A stretch of 64,000 bases of DNA from Actibacterium ureilyticum (lineage in GTDB: Bacteria > Pseudomonadota > Alphaproteobacteria > Rhodobacterales > Rhodobacteraceae), in contig NZ_NSBT01000026.1 of assembly GCF_002285435.1 (NCBI RefSeq), positions 496,001-560,000 of the forward strand. Direction: 5' to 3'. A program made the position numbers and the translations under genes. This document shows, piece after piece, positions 35,321 to 43,750 of the stretch (within the stretch, counting starts at the first letter, position 1; every line of letters begins with the position of its first letter). The notes beneath the pieces were generated by a model. That model ran no database searches and had not been told where the DNA came from. It saw only the letters and a list, made by a program, of their open reading frames with translations.

Positions 35321-35920
35321 ATGAAAACGCTCACTTCCCTGATGGTTCTTGCAGCCTTCACCGCGCCTGCGGCCTTTGCCGGCAGCATCGATCCGGCGCC
35401 TGTCGAACCCACCGTCGCCCCCGCACCGGCCCCGGCCTTTGCCGGCCGTGACTGGACCGGCGGCTATGTCGGTGGCCAGCTGGGCTATGGCGATCTGAAT
35501 ACCAGCGGCGCGGCCGATGTCGATGGCGACGGCGCCATCGGCGGTCTGCACGCCGGTTACGATTTCGACTTTGGCAACTGGGTTCTGGGTGGCGCGCTCG
35601 ACTATGATTCCGCCGATATCGACCTGAGCGACGATGCGGGCGATCTGAACGACGTGCTGCGCCTGAAGGTCCGGGGCGGTTACGATCTGGGCGACACGCT
35701 GGTCTATGGTACCACCGGTCTGGCCTGGGCCGATGCCGATCTGGGCGGCGACAGCTTCGACGACCAGGGCTATTTCGTCGGTGTGGGTGCCGAACGCTTC
35801 GTGACCGACAACGTGACCGTCGGCGGCGAGCTGCTGTACCACGAGTTCGACGATTTCGATGACACCGATGTCGACATCGAAGCCACGACGCTTCAGGCGC
35901 GCGTGTCCTGGCGGTTCTGA
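35321..35920 (+). CDS. Outer-membrane beta-barrel protein
   Basis: 199 residues. A signal peptide with cleavage after AFA (MKTLTSLMVLAAFTAPAAFA) is followed by an Ala/Pro spacer, then an OmpW/Opa-like small barrel of eight alternating strands: GGYVGGQLGYGDLNT, GGLHAGYDFDFGNWVLGG, LRLKVRGGYDLGDTLVYGTTGLAWADA, ending FVTDNVTVGGELLYHEF and LQARVSWRF with C-terminal Phe, the BAM recognition signal. Asp-rich loops suggest cation contact. The ATG at 35321 follows AAGGAG. The role is not predictable. Confidence 0.85.
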   Translation: MKTLTSLMVLAAFTAPAAFAGSIDPAPVEPTVAPAPAPAFAGRDWTGGYVGGQLGYGDLNTSGAADVDGDGAIGGLHAGYDFDFGNWVLGGALDYDSADIDLSDDAGDLNDVLRLKVRGGYDLGDTLVYGTTGLAWADADLGGDSFDDQGYFVGVGAERFVTDNVTVGGELLYHEFDDFDDTDVDIEATTLQARVSWRF

Positions 35921-36519
35921 TCCGCTGACCAATGCAGGGCGGGGGCATACCCCGCCCGCAACGCGCAAAGATTGGGCGGCGGGGTCAGAACGGCCACGCC
36001 GCCCGTTTTCGGTCTGGGCCGGGCGGGCCCATAGCCTGTGGGCGCGTAAGGCCACAGCGCATCGCCCCGCACCAACAGGCACGCATCCCCCATCCTGACA
36101 AACGCCCCATCGGGCAGGTCCGCGAAATCGCCCCGGTGCGGCCGCACAAGCCGCGATCCCGGGCCGATCCGGTGGCGGTGCAGTTCGGCATCCATCTCGG
36201 GGGCACGCGGCGTGCCGGGCCATGTGGCGCGATAGGCGTTGAAATCCGCCCGTCGGCATTCGGCACAGGGCCGGTGCCCGGCGGCCAGCGCCACGGCCTC
36301 GTCCAGGAAAAACAGCTCGGTATAGCGGTTGGGTTGCATGATCTGACGATGCCGCCCGCGAAAGCGCAGCACGCAGCAGATCCAGGCCTTGTGCCGCCAG
36401 CGCGCAGTGCCCAGCCGCCCCTGCGCATCGTGCAGGATGCCGCGATTGCCCATCAGCGTGCCGCGCGCGGGTGAGGCGATGAACGCGCCCTCGGGCGTGA
36501 CGCGGTTCTGCCGCGCCAT
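35893..36519 (-). CDS. Unknown protein with an Ada-like metal-binding segment
   Basis: 208 residues. Residues about 70-100 contain FFLDEAVALAAGHRPCAECRRADF, which resembles the second half of the Ada zinc domain (FFDSVAACLGAGFRPCKRC in the ada gene of the same operon). An upstream WICC may supply more Cys ligands, though spacing differs from Ada. The rest is not recognisable. The ATG at 36519 overlaps the stop of the isocitrate-lyase-like gene as TGATG. A role in the alkylation response is inferred from operon and motif only. The 3' end overlaps the convergent barrel gene. Confidence 0.6.
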   Translation of the reverse strand: MARQNRVTPEGAFIASPARGTLMGNRGILHDAQGRLGTARWRHKAWICCVLRFRGRHRQIMQPNRYTELFFLDEAVALAAGHRPCAECRRADFNAYRATWPGTPRAPEMDAELHRHRIGPGSRLVRPHRGDFADLPDGAFVRMGDACLLVRGDALWPYAPTGYGPARPRPKTGGVAVLTPPPNLCALRAGYAPALHWSADQNRQDTRA

Positions 36520-37331
36520 CAGCCCAGCAACGCGTCAACCGCCGCGCCGGGCATGCCCGCGCCCAGCGGGGTGAAATCGCCCGCGCCGAACATCGCCTGC
36601 GCGGCGTCATGGATCGCCTTGTGCGTGACCCGCGCCAGCGCGGAGCCGAGCGAGATGCGCGCCACCCCCGCCGTCGCGAAATTCGCCCTTGTGAACCCGG
36701 TATAGCGGCCCGCCGCCAACGCGTTCACCGGCTTGTCGGTCGCGGCGCAGATCCGGCGCAGGTCGTCGAAACTGACCGGCAGCGGCGCATAAAGGCAATC
36801 GGCCCCGGCCTGATCGAACGCCTGCAACCGGGCCAGCGCCTCGTCGATGTCATAGTGGCCATTCATGATCCCGTCGGCGCGCGCCACCAGCACGAAATCG
36901 CCGGGCAGGGCGCGGGCCGCTGCCGCCGCCGCCCGGATACGCGCGGTCGCCAGGGTCCGGTCATAGGGCGCGTCATTGGGCAGGGCCGTATCCTCGATCG
37001 AAATGCCCGCCAGACCGGCCTCGAATGACAGGCGGACGGTGTCGGCCACGGTCTCGGGCGCCTCGCCAAAGCCATTCTCGAAATCGCCGGACACCGGGAC
37101 ATTCACCGCGCTGACAAGGGTCTGGGCATGGGCCAGCGCCTCGTCCCGGGTGACATGGCCCATATCGGGGCGGCCCAGGGTAAAGGCATGCGCGGCGGAC
37201 GAGGTGCCGATGGCCTGCGCGCCCATCGCGGCCAGCATCTTGGCCGATCCCGCATCCCAGGCATTGGCCAGGATGAACGGGTCGCCGGGGCGGTGCAGGG
37301 CGCGGAAATCTGCGCCGATATCGCAGTTCAT
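36519..37331 (-). CDS. Isocitrate lyase/PEP mutase superfamily protein
   Basis: 270 residues, alpha/beta barrel. Features: DPFILANAWDAGSAKMLAAMGAQAIGTSSAA, VSGDFENGFGE (metal-binding Asp/Glu segment), GISIEDTALP and VLVARADGIM. The usual isocitrate-lyase KKCGH is missing, so this belongs to the oxaloacetate decarboxylase/phosphonopyruvate hydrolase-like group, with unknown substrate. Start at 37331 overlaps the Ada stop (ATGA). Family members often accompany Ada-type genes in proteobacteria. Confidence 0.85.
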   Translation of the reverse strand: MNCDIGADFRALHRPGDPFILANAWDAGSAKMLAAMGAQAIGTSSAAHAFTLGRPDMGHVTRDEALAHAQTLVSAVNVPVSGDFENGFGEAPETVADTVRLSFEAGLAGISIEDTALPNDAPYDRTLATARIRAAAAAARALPGDFVLVARADGIMNGHYDIDEALARLQAFDQAGADCLYAPLPVSFDDLRRICAATDKPVNALAAGRYTGFTRANFATAGVARISLGSALARVTHKAIHDAAQAMFGAGDFTPLGAGMPGAAVDALLG

Positions 37332-38395
37332 GTCGGGGCCTCCTCTGTTGCGTAGTGTCGTTCCAGCTCGATCAGGCGCTGCTTGCGCCACAGCCCGCCG
37401 CCATAGCCGGTCAGCGATCCATCCGCCCCCAGCACACGGTGGCACGGCACCACCAGCGCCAGCACGTTGGCGCCATTTGCGCGCGCGACGGCGCGGGTGG
37501 CGCTGGGGCGGCCGATGGCGCGGGCCAGATCGCTGTAGCTGCGGGTTTGCCCGGCGGGGATCTGGCGCAGTTCGGTCCAGACCTGTCGGGTAAAGGCGCT
37601 GCCAGACAGCGCCACGGGCACGTCGAACCGCGCGCTGGTCCCGGCAAAGAAACGGTCCAGCTCGGCGCGCACCTGTTCGGTCGGCCCGCTGGCCCCGATG
37701 CCGATCCCGCCGGGGTTCTGCGTGGCGAGGCTCTTCAGCTCGGCGGGCAGCGCCTTGCGGTCGGCAAATTCCAACAGGTGGAGCGCGTGGGCATCGCTGA
37801 CCGCCACCATCGGCCCCAAGGGCGTCGCGATCCAGTCGGCGCGCATCAGCGCCCCCGCGCGGAATGCCCCCGGGGCCTGACCCATCAGCCGGGCAAAGGC
37901 CGCGCGAAACGCACTGGGCGAGTCGAATTCGGCCATCATCTGCGCGTCGATCACCCGGCCGCCCTGGGCCAGCGTGGTAAACCCCTGCGCCAGCCGCCGC
38001 TGGCGGGCCATTTCCAGAAATGTCATGCCGAATTGCCGCCGGAACGCGCGGCGCGCGGTGGACGGGTCGATCCCCATCGCGCTGATATCCGCCTCGCGCC
38101 AGCGGCGGGCGGGGGCGTCGTCCAAAGCGTCCAGCAGCCGCGCAACTAACGGATCGGCCTCAGCCTGCGGGGTCAGCGGCGTGCAGCGTTTGCAGGGGCG
38201 AAAACCCGCGCCGAGACAGGCCGCGACAGAGTCGAAGAACCGGCAATTCTCGGGCCGGGGTTTGCGCGCGGGGCAGGTCAGGCGGCAAAAGATGCCGGTC
38301 GTGGTCACGCCCACATAGGCACGCCCGTCAAACCCCGCATCGCGGGCCAGAAGCGCCTGATAGAGCGTGTCGGAATCGGGCAGGCTGTCGAACAT
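37328..38395 (-). CDS. ada: Bifunctional DNA repair methyltransferase/transcriptional activator Ada
   Basis: 355 residues with all three Ada parts. The N-terminal zinc domain has C37, C41, C68 and C71, C37 being the equivalent of the methylphosphotriester acceptor Cys38 of E. coli Ada. An AraC-type HTH follows (about 100-180). The C-terminal O6-methylguanine methyltransferase has VVPCHRVLGADGSLTGYGGG with acceptor C318. So it is predicted both to repair DNA and to activate its own operon. It is the first gene of ada - isocitrate-lyase-like - Ada-motif protein on the minus strand. Confidence 0.95.
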   Translation of the reverse strand: MFDSLPDSDTLYQALLARDAGFDGRAYVGVTTTGIFCRLTCPARKPRPENCRFFDSVAACLGAGFRPCKRCTPLTPQAEADPLVARLLDALDDAPARRWREADISAMGIDPSTARRAFRRQFGMTFLEMARQRRLAQGFTTLAQGGRVIDAQMMAEFDSPSAFRAAFARLMGQAPGAFRAGALMRADWIATPLGPMVAVSDAHALHLLEFADRKALPAELKSLATQNPGGIGIGASGPTEQVRAELDRFFAGTSARFDVPVALSGSAFTRQVWTELRQIPAGQTRSYSDLARAIGRPSATRAVARANGANVLALVVPCHRVLGADGSLTGYGGGLWRKQRLIELERHYATEEAPT

Positions 38396-38445
38396 GACGC
38401 CAGCCTAGCCCAATCGCGACCGCGATGCCGCCGGATTTCGGGCGT

Positions 38446-39618
38446 CTATTTCCGGCGGGCCTGGGCAAAGCGGATGATGCGGGCCACCGCATCGGCCAGC
38501 ACCGCGTCCTCCACTGTCAGGGCCACGCGGATATGGCCCGCCGCCGCGCGGCCAAAACTTTCGCCCGGCATGACGGCGATCTTTTCCTCGGCCAGCAGCG
38601 CCTCGGCAAAGGCATTGCCCGACAGGCCCGTGGCGCGGATATCCAGCACGACATACATCGCCCCCTGCGGCAGGACCGCGCGGGGGACGGTGTGATCGGC
38701 CAGCAGGCCCAGCACCAGATCCCGGCGGCGCCGGAAGGGGGCGGCGACGCGGGCCTCCAGATCGGACCGCAGCGCGTAAAGCCCCGCGTCCTGGATGAAG
38801 CCCGGTACGCCATAGGTGGTATGGGTCGACAGGTTCGACATCCGAGCGACCACATCCGCCGGCCCCACGACCCAGCCCAGACGCGAGCCCGTCATCGCGT
38901 GGCTTTTCGACAGCGAGCCGATGACCAGCGTGCGCTCGGCCATGCCGGGCAGGGTGCGCGGGCTGATATGGGTGCCGTCCCAGACCTGGGTGTCATAGAC
39001 CTCGTCCGAGATCAGCCAAAGATCGCGCGCCTGCGCCACATCGGCGATGCCCTGCAGCGTGGCCGCGTCGTAAAGCACGCCGGTGGGGTTGTTGGGGCTG
39101 TTGATCAGAAGCGACACCGCGCCGGTTTCGCGCGCGGCGGCGTCAAGATCGGCGGGGCGGGGCAGAAAGCCCGCTTCGGCCCGCGCCGTCACGGGATGGG
39201 CCACCGCGCCCACGCCCCGGATCGTGCCGGGATAGGTCGCGTAATAGGGATCGATGTAAAGCGCGGTGTCGCCCGGATCGCAAACCGCCATATGCGCGGC
39301 GAAAAGCGCGCCCTGTCCACCGGCGGTCACCAGCACGTTTTCCGGCGCGGTGGCCAGCCCGGTGCGGGCGCTGACGCGGGCCGCGATCTGTTGGCGCAGT
39401 TCGGGCGTGCCGGGAATGGCGGCATAGCCGGTGTGCCCGGCCATCGCGGCGCGGTGCATCTCGGCCAGGATATCGTCATGGGTGCGCGCGTCGGGCTCGC
39501 CCACGGTCAGTTCGACGATCCGCTCGCCCGCATCGGCCATGGCGCGGGCGCGAAAATAAAGCCCCCAGCCGCCCGTGCCGTCCGGGGTCAGGTGCGTGAT
39601 ACGTTCCGAAAGCTGCAT
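38446..39618 (-). CDS. PLP-dependent aminotransferase, class I/II
   Basis: 390 residues of the aspartate-aminotransferase fold. SPNNPTGVLYD is the substrate/PLP binding block, DEVYDTQVW follows, and the Schiff-base lysine is in SLSKSHAMTGSRLG. RVALTVED near the end is the carboxylate-binding Arg. Substrate could be an aromatic or branched amino acid or arginine:pyruvate type; the sequence does not decide. The start at 39618 is chosen because MQLSERITHLTPDG aligns with family N-termini. Transcribed away from the cysS leader. Confidence 0.88.
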   Translation of the reverse strand: MQLSERITHLTPDGTGGWGLYFRARAMADAGERIVELTVGEPDARTHDDILAEMHRAAMAGHTGYAAIPGTPELRQQIAARVSARTGLATAPENVLVTAGGQGALFAAHMAVCDPGDTALYIDPYYATYPGTIRGVGAVAHPVTARAEAGFLPRPADLDAAARETGAVSLLINSPNNPTGVLYDAATLQGIADVAQARDLWLISDEVYDTQVWDGTHISPRTLPGMAERTLVIGSLSKSHAMTGSRLGWVVGPADVVARMSNLSTHTTYGVPGFIQDAGLYALRSDLEARVAAPFRRRRDLVLGLLADHTVPRAVLPQGAMYVVLDIRATGLSGNAFAEALLAEEKIAVMPGESFGRAAAGHIRVALTVEDAVLADAVARIIRFAQARRK

Positions 39619-39717
39619 GATATCCCTCTGGTCCTTTGGTGTACCCTTCCCACGGGTCTGCGGGGGCGTCAATTCAAGCGATGTGATCGCGGCCATTCCG
39701 CCACGTGATGACCGGGC

Positions 39718-39746
39718 TTGGCGGGGCGCGCGCCGCGTGCTATAGC
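39718..39746 (+). promoter_or_regulatory. Candidate promoter of the cysS leader
   Basis: TTGGCG (39718-39723) and TATAGC (39741-39746) are separated by 17 bases. The predicted transcript start, about 7 bases on, falls at or next to the ATG at 39754, so the leader peptide might be translated from a leaderless mRNA. Inferred from sequence. Confidence 0.4.
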
Positions 39747-39753
39747 CCGGCAC

Positions 39754-39795
39754 ATGACCCGTGGCACCAACATCATCTGCTGCATTACCTGCTGA
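39754..39795 (+). CDS. Cys-rich leader peptide upstream of cysS
   Basis: A 13-codon ORF, MTRGTNIICCITC, ends with TGC TGC ATT ACC TGC TGA, giving three cysteine codons in the last five. It lies 87 bases before cysS, the cysteinyl-tRNA synthetase gene, on the same strand. Such a cluster of the cognate codon ahead of an aminoacyl-tRNA synthetase is the classic form of a ribosome-stalling attenuator: low charged tRNA-Cys would stall the ribosome and change the downstream fold. No Shine-Dalgarno site is seen. The short ORF could be chance, but the cognate match makes that unlikely. Confidence 0.7.
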   Translation: MTRGTNIICCITC

Positions 39796-39854
39796 CATCG
39801 TCAGGCGGGCCGGTCATCTGTTTCCAAACCTTGGTTAAGTTGCTAAAGCCCGCC
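39792..39854 (+). promoter_or_regulatory. Possible attenuator region between leader peptide and cysS
   Basis: CTGAC (39792-39796) pairs with GTCAG (39800-39804) across a 3-base loop and overlaps the leader stop codon. GGCGGGC (39804-39810) can pair with GCCCGCC (39848-39854) with a 37-base loop. The two stems share one base, so they compete only weakly. The cysS ribosome-binding AAGGA (39871-39875) lies just after. A mechanism is plausible but not proven by these stems. Confidence 0.4.
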
Positions 39855-39882
39855 CGCGAGGACGCGCGCGAAGGATAGACCC

Positions 39883-41265
39883 ATGACCGAGATCAGGTTG
39901 CACAACACCAGGACCCGCAAGAAAGAGGTCTTTGCGCCCATCGACCCGGACAATGTGCGCATGTATGTCTGCGGGCCCACGGTTTACGACCGGGCGCATC
40001 TGGGCAATGCGCGGCCCGTGGTGGTGTTCGACGTGCTCTATCGTCTGCTGCGCCATGTCTATGGGCCCGAGCACGTGACCTATGTGCGCAATTTCACCGA
40101 CGTGGACGACAAGATCAACGCGCGTGCGACTGAGAGCGGTCGCCCGATTGCCGAGATCACGGCCGAGACCACGCAATGGTTTCTGGATGACATGGCCGCA
40201 CTTGGCGCGCTGGAGCCTGACGAGATGCCCCGCGCCACGCAATACATTCCCCAGATGGTGGCGATGATCGAAAAGCTGATCGCCGATGGCCACGCGTACG
40301 AGGCCGAGGGGCATGTGCTGTTCGCGGTCGACAGCTACAAGGATTACGGCGCTTTGTCGGGCCGGACGGTCGACGACATGATCGCCGGTGCCCGGGTCGA
40401 GGTCGCGCCCTATAAGCGCAACCCGATGGATTTCGTGCTGTGGAAACCGTCGACCGACGACCTGCCGGGCTGGGACAGTCCCTGGGGCCGGGGGCGGCCC
40501 GGCTGGCATATCGAATGCTCGGCCATGTCCTACGAACTGCTGGGCGCCAGTTTCGACATCCACGGCGGTGGCAACGACCTGATGTTCCCGCACCACGAGA
40601 ACGAGATCGCCCAATCCTGCTGCGCCCACCCCGAGGGCGGCTTTGCCAATGTCTGGCTGCACAACGAGATGCTGCAGGTCGAGGGCAAGAAGATGTCCAA
40701 ATCCCTGGGCAATTTCTTCACCGTGCATGACCTGTTGGAGCAGGGGGTTCCGGGCGAGGTGATCCGGTTCGTCTTCCTGTCGACCCATTACCGCAAGCCG
40801 ATGGATTGGACAGAGAAGAAGCGGCAGGAAGCTGAGGCGACGCTGCGCAAGTGGCGCAGCATGACCGATGGTCTGTATGGCGGTGACGTCTCTGCCGGTG
40901 TTCTGTCCGCGCTGGCCGACGATCTCAACACGCCGGGCGCGGTCGCGGAGCTTCACCGGCTGGCGGCCGTGGGTGATAGGATAACGTTAAAAGCGTCTGC
41001 CGCGTTGCTGGGGCTGTTGACGGGCGAACTGGGCGGTTGGGAGATCGATCAAGGCCCGGAAATTGATGAGCAGAGCAAGAAACTAATTATAGATCGGTTG
41101 CTGAAAAGACGGGAAGCACGAATAAGCAAGGATTTCGCTTTGGCCGATGCAATTCGCGACGAATTGGAAGGGGTCGGGGTAAAAGTGCTCGATACCGCAG
41201 ATCAGAACATCGCATGGGAATATTCCGACGATTTCGATCCCGCCAAACTGGAGGCCCTGAAATGA
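39883..41265 (+). CDS. cysS: Cysteinyl-tRNA synthetase
   Basis: 460-residue class I synthetase. [18 protein letters not shown] contains the HIGH-type motif and a zinc-ligand Cys, [14 protein letters not shown] and [10 protein letters not shown] supply the other zinc ligands, and the KMSKS motif is [13 protein letters not shown]. Length is typical. Bases 41041-41100 hold only 26 G+C of 60, against a GC-rich 5' two thirds; the drop covers the C-terminal tRNA-binding domain. Stop overlaps the start of a small ORF at 41262. It is preceded by the Cys-codon leader. Confidence 0.97.
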   Translation: MTEIRLHNTRTRKKEVFAPIDPDNVRMYVCGPTVYDRAHLGNARPVVVFDVLYRLLRHVYGPEHVTYVRNFTDVDDKINARATESGRPIAEITAETTQWFLDDMAALGALEPDEMPRATQYIPQMVAMIEKLIADGHAYEAEGHVLFAVDSYKDYGALSGRTVDDMIAGARVEVAPYKRNPMDFVLWKPSTDDLPGWDSPWGRGRPGWHIECSAMSYELLGASFDIHGGGNDLMFPHHENEIAQSCCAHPEGGFANVWLHNEMLQVEGKKMSKSLGNFFTVHDLLEQGVPGEVIRFVFLSTHYRKPMDWTEKKRQEAEATLRKWRSMTDGLYGGDVSAGVLSALADDLNTPGAVAELHRLAAVGDRITLKASAALLGLLTGELGGWEIDQGPEIDEQSKKLIIDRLLKRREARISKDFALADAIRDELEGVGVKVLDTADQNIAWEYSDDFDPAKLEALK

Positions 41266-41414
41266 CGCCTCTGGTTGAACATCTCGAAACACAGGGCGGC
41301 GCCCGGCCCGGCGGGGTGGGCGAGAAGCGCCCGCCCCGTGGGGGGCGGGACGGGCGCTGCCCGGCTCGCAAGCGATCCGGGCGGGGGCAAGCGGACAGGG
41401 GGCGCGCGGCATGA
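41262..41414 (+). CDS. Possible small ORF bridging cysS and cimA
   Basis: A 50-codon frame starts in an ATGA overlap with cysS and ends in an ATGA overlap with cimA. The predicted peptide is Gly/Arg/Pro-rich with no recognisable motif, and most of it lies on a strong hairpin (AGCGCCCG at 41326-41333 with CGGGCGCT at 41351-41358). It may be a decayed gene or only spacer. Low confidence as a protein. Confidence 0.25.
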   Translation: MTPLVEHLETQGGARPGGVGEKRPPRGGRDGRCPARKRSGRGQADRGRAA

Positions 41415-43027
41415 CCAGGGAACGCCTCTATCTGTTCGACACCACCCTGCGCGACGGGCAGCAGACCCAAGGGGTGCAATTCTCGACCCCCGAAAAGCAC
41501 CAGATCGCCCAAACGCTGGACCGGCTGGGCATTGACTATATCGAGGGCGGCTGGCCCGGCGCGAACCCCACCGACAGCGAGTTTTTCGAGCAGCCCCCCG
41601 AAACCCGCGCGACCTTTACCGCCTTTGGCATGACCAAGCGCGCCGGGCGCAGTGCGGATAACGACGAGGTGCTGGCCGCCGTCGTCAATGCCAACACCCC
41701 CGCCGTCTGTCTGGTGGGCAAGACCCATGATTTCCACGTGACCACGGCGCTGGGCATCACGCTGGACGAGAATCTGGAGAACATCCGCGCCTCGGTCGGG
41801 CATCTGGTGGCGCTGGGGCGCGAGGCGCTCTTCGATGCCGAGCATTTCTTCGACGGCTACAAGGCCAATCCCGATTATGCGCTGGCCTGCTGCCGCGCGG
41901 CATATGACGCCGGCGCGCGCTGGGTCGTGCTGTGCGACACCAATGGCGGCACCCTGCCGGCCGAGGTGCACGCGATCACCAAGGCGGTGATCGACGCAGG
42001 GATTCCGGGCGACCATCTGGGCATCCACACCCACAACGACACCGGCAATGCGGTGGCCAGTTCCCTGGCCGCGGTCGATGCGGGCGCGCGGCAGATTCAG
42101 GGCACCCTGAACGGGCTGGGCGAACGCTGCGGCAACGCCAATCTGGTCACGCTGATCCCCACGCTGCTGCTGAAGGAACCCTATGCCAGCCGCTATGAGA
42201 CCGGCGTCACGCGGGACGCGCTGGCGGGGCTGACGCGGGCCTCGCGCATATTGGACGACATCCTGAACCGAGTGCCCACCAAAAGCGCGCCCTATGTCGG
42301 CGCCTCGGCCTTTGCGCACAAGGCGGGGCTGCATGCCAGCGCGATCCTGAAGGATCCCAGCACATACGAACATGTCGACCCGGCCGTCGTGGGCAATGCG
42401 CGCATCATCCCGATGTCGAACCAGGCGGGGCAGTCGAACCTGCGCAAACGCCTGGCCGAGGCCGGGTTGAGCGTGGCCAAGGACGACCCGGCGCTGGGCC
42501 TGATCCTGGATCGGATCAAGACGCGCGAGGCGGCGGGCTATTCCTATGACAGCGCGCAGGCCAGCTTCGAGCTGCTGGCGCGCGACGCGCTGGGCCAGTT
42601 GCCGCGTTTCTTCGAGGTCAAGCGCTATAAGGTGACGGTCGAGCGGCGCAAGAACAAGTACAACCAGATGGTCAGCCTGTCCGAGGCGGTCGTGGTGGTG
42701 AAGATCGACGGTGAAAAGAAGCTGAGCGTCAGCGAAAGCCTGGATGAAACCGGCAGCGACCGCGGCCCGGTAAACGCGCTGTCCAAGGCGCTGGCCAAGG
42801 ATCTGGGCCCTTATCAGGACGTGATCGACGACATGAAACTGGTCGATTTCAAGGTCCGCATCACCAATGGCGGGACCGAGGCCGTGACCCGCGTCATCAT
42901 CGACAGCGAGGATGGCGACGGCCACCGCTGGTCCACCGTGGGGGTCAGCGCCAACATAATCGACGCCTCGTTCGAGGCGCTTCTGGACGCGATCACCTGG
43001 AAACTGGTGCGCGACGGAAAGGGCTGA
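41411..43027 (+). CDS. cimA: Citramalate synthase
   Basis: 538-residue enzyme of the HMGL/isopropylmalate synthase family that makes (R)-citramalate from pyruvate and acetyl-CoA for isoleucine synthesis. The N-terminal FDTTLRDGQQTQGVQFS carries catalytic Arg and Asp; HTHNDTGNAVASSLAA has the metal His pair; NGLGERCGNANL follows; the C-terminal LeuA dimer regulatory domain (FKVRITNGGTEAVTRVIIDS) is the Ile-sensing part. Long size and HTHND/NGLGERCGN fit CimA more than LeuA. Four-base overlap with the ORF before it. Confidence 0.93.
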   Translation: MTRERLYLFDTTLRDGQQTQGVQFSTPEKHQIAQTLDRLGIDYIEGGWPGANPTDSEFFEQPPETRATFTAFGMTKRAGRSADNDEVLAAVVNANTPAVCLVGKTHDFHVTTALGITLDENLENIRASVGHLVALGREALFDAEHFFDGYKANPDYALACCRAAYDAGARWVVLCDTNGGTLPAEVHAITKAVIDAGIPGDHLGIHTHNDTGNAVASSLAAVDAGARQIQGTLNGLGERCGNANLVTLIPTLLLKEPYASRYETGVTRDALAGLTRASRILDDILNRVPTKSAPYVGASAFAHKAGLHASAILKDPSTYEHVDPAVVGNARIIPMSNQAGQSNLRKRLAEAGLSVAKDDPALGLILDRIKTREAAGYSYDSAQASFELLARDALGQLPRFFEVKRYKVTVERRKNKYNQMVSLSEAVVVVKIDGEKKLSVSESLDETGSDRGPVNALSKALAKDLGPYQDVIDDMKLVDFKVRITNGGTEAVTRVIIDSEDGDGHRWSTVGVSANIIDASFEALLDAITWKLVRDGKG

Positions 43028-43030
43028 GCG

Positions 43031-43750
43031 GTGGATTGGGACGCGTTTTTCAAGCTGCACGCCGATCTGCCGCGCGAGGGGCCGGGCGCGCCGGATGACG
43101 TGGATTGGGCGCTGGGGCAGGCGGGCCTGACGGCGAGTGCGGTGATCTGCGATGCCGGGTCGGGGCCGGGCGGGGATGTGGCCGCCTTGTTGGCCCATGG
43201 GGCGCAGGTCGTGGCGGTCGACACGCACGCGCCTTTTATCGACACGCTGAACACACGCTTTGCCGATGATCCGCGCGTCACCGGCCTTGCGGGCGACATG
43301 GCCGCGCTGGCGGACCTGCCGCAGGCGCCGTTCGATGCGATCTGGTGCGCCGGGGCGCTCTATTTCTTCGGCGTGCAGGCGGGGTTGACCCTGTTTCGCC
43401 CCGCATTGAAACCGCGCGGGGTGGTGGCGTTTTCCTATCCCTGCTGGTTCGTCGATGCGCCGTCGCAAGCGGCACAGGATTTCTGGCAGGGGTTCGATGG
43501 CGTGCGGCCCCCCGACCAGATCCGCGCCGAAACACAGGCCGCCGGGTTTCAGCTTCTGGCCGACCGCCCCGTGGCAGATGCGGGCTGGGAGGCGTATTTC
43601 CAACCGCTGGAGGCGCGCATCGCGGCCCTGCGCCCCGATGCCGATGCGGCAATGAGCGCGGTTCTGGACGAGAACATGGCCGAGATCGACACCTGGCGGC
43701 AGGTGCGCGATCAGACCGGCTATCACCTTGTCGTGGCGCGGTTGGCATGA
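43031..43750 (+). CDS. SAM-dependent methyltransferase
   Basis: 239 residues. The Rossmann-like methyltransferase motif I is VICDAGSGPGGDVAALLAHGAQVVAVD; IWCAGALYFFGV and LKPRGVVAFSYPCWF are the later motifs. Start is GTG at 43031, three bases after the cimA stop; the stop overlaps the next ATG as ATGA. Substrate unknown. The position between cimA and a phytoene-synthase-family gene does not indicate one. Confidence 0.85.
   Translation: MDWDAFFKLHADLPREGPGAPDDVDWALGQAGLTASAVICDAGSGPGGDVAALLAHGAQVVAVDTHAPFIDTLNTRFADDPRVTGLAGDMAALADLPQAPFDAIWCAGALYFFGVQAGLTLFRPALKPRGVVAFSYPCWFVDAPSQAAQDFWQGFDGVRPPDQIRAETQAAGFQLLADRPVADAGWEAYFQPLEARIAALRPDADAAMSAVLDENMAEIDTWRQVRDQTGYHLVVARLA

Noticed and set aside
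41087-43726. Minus-strand open frame of about 879 codons opposite cimA
   Set aside because: Same artefact; the plus strand encodes intact cimA and a methyltransferase.
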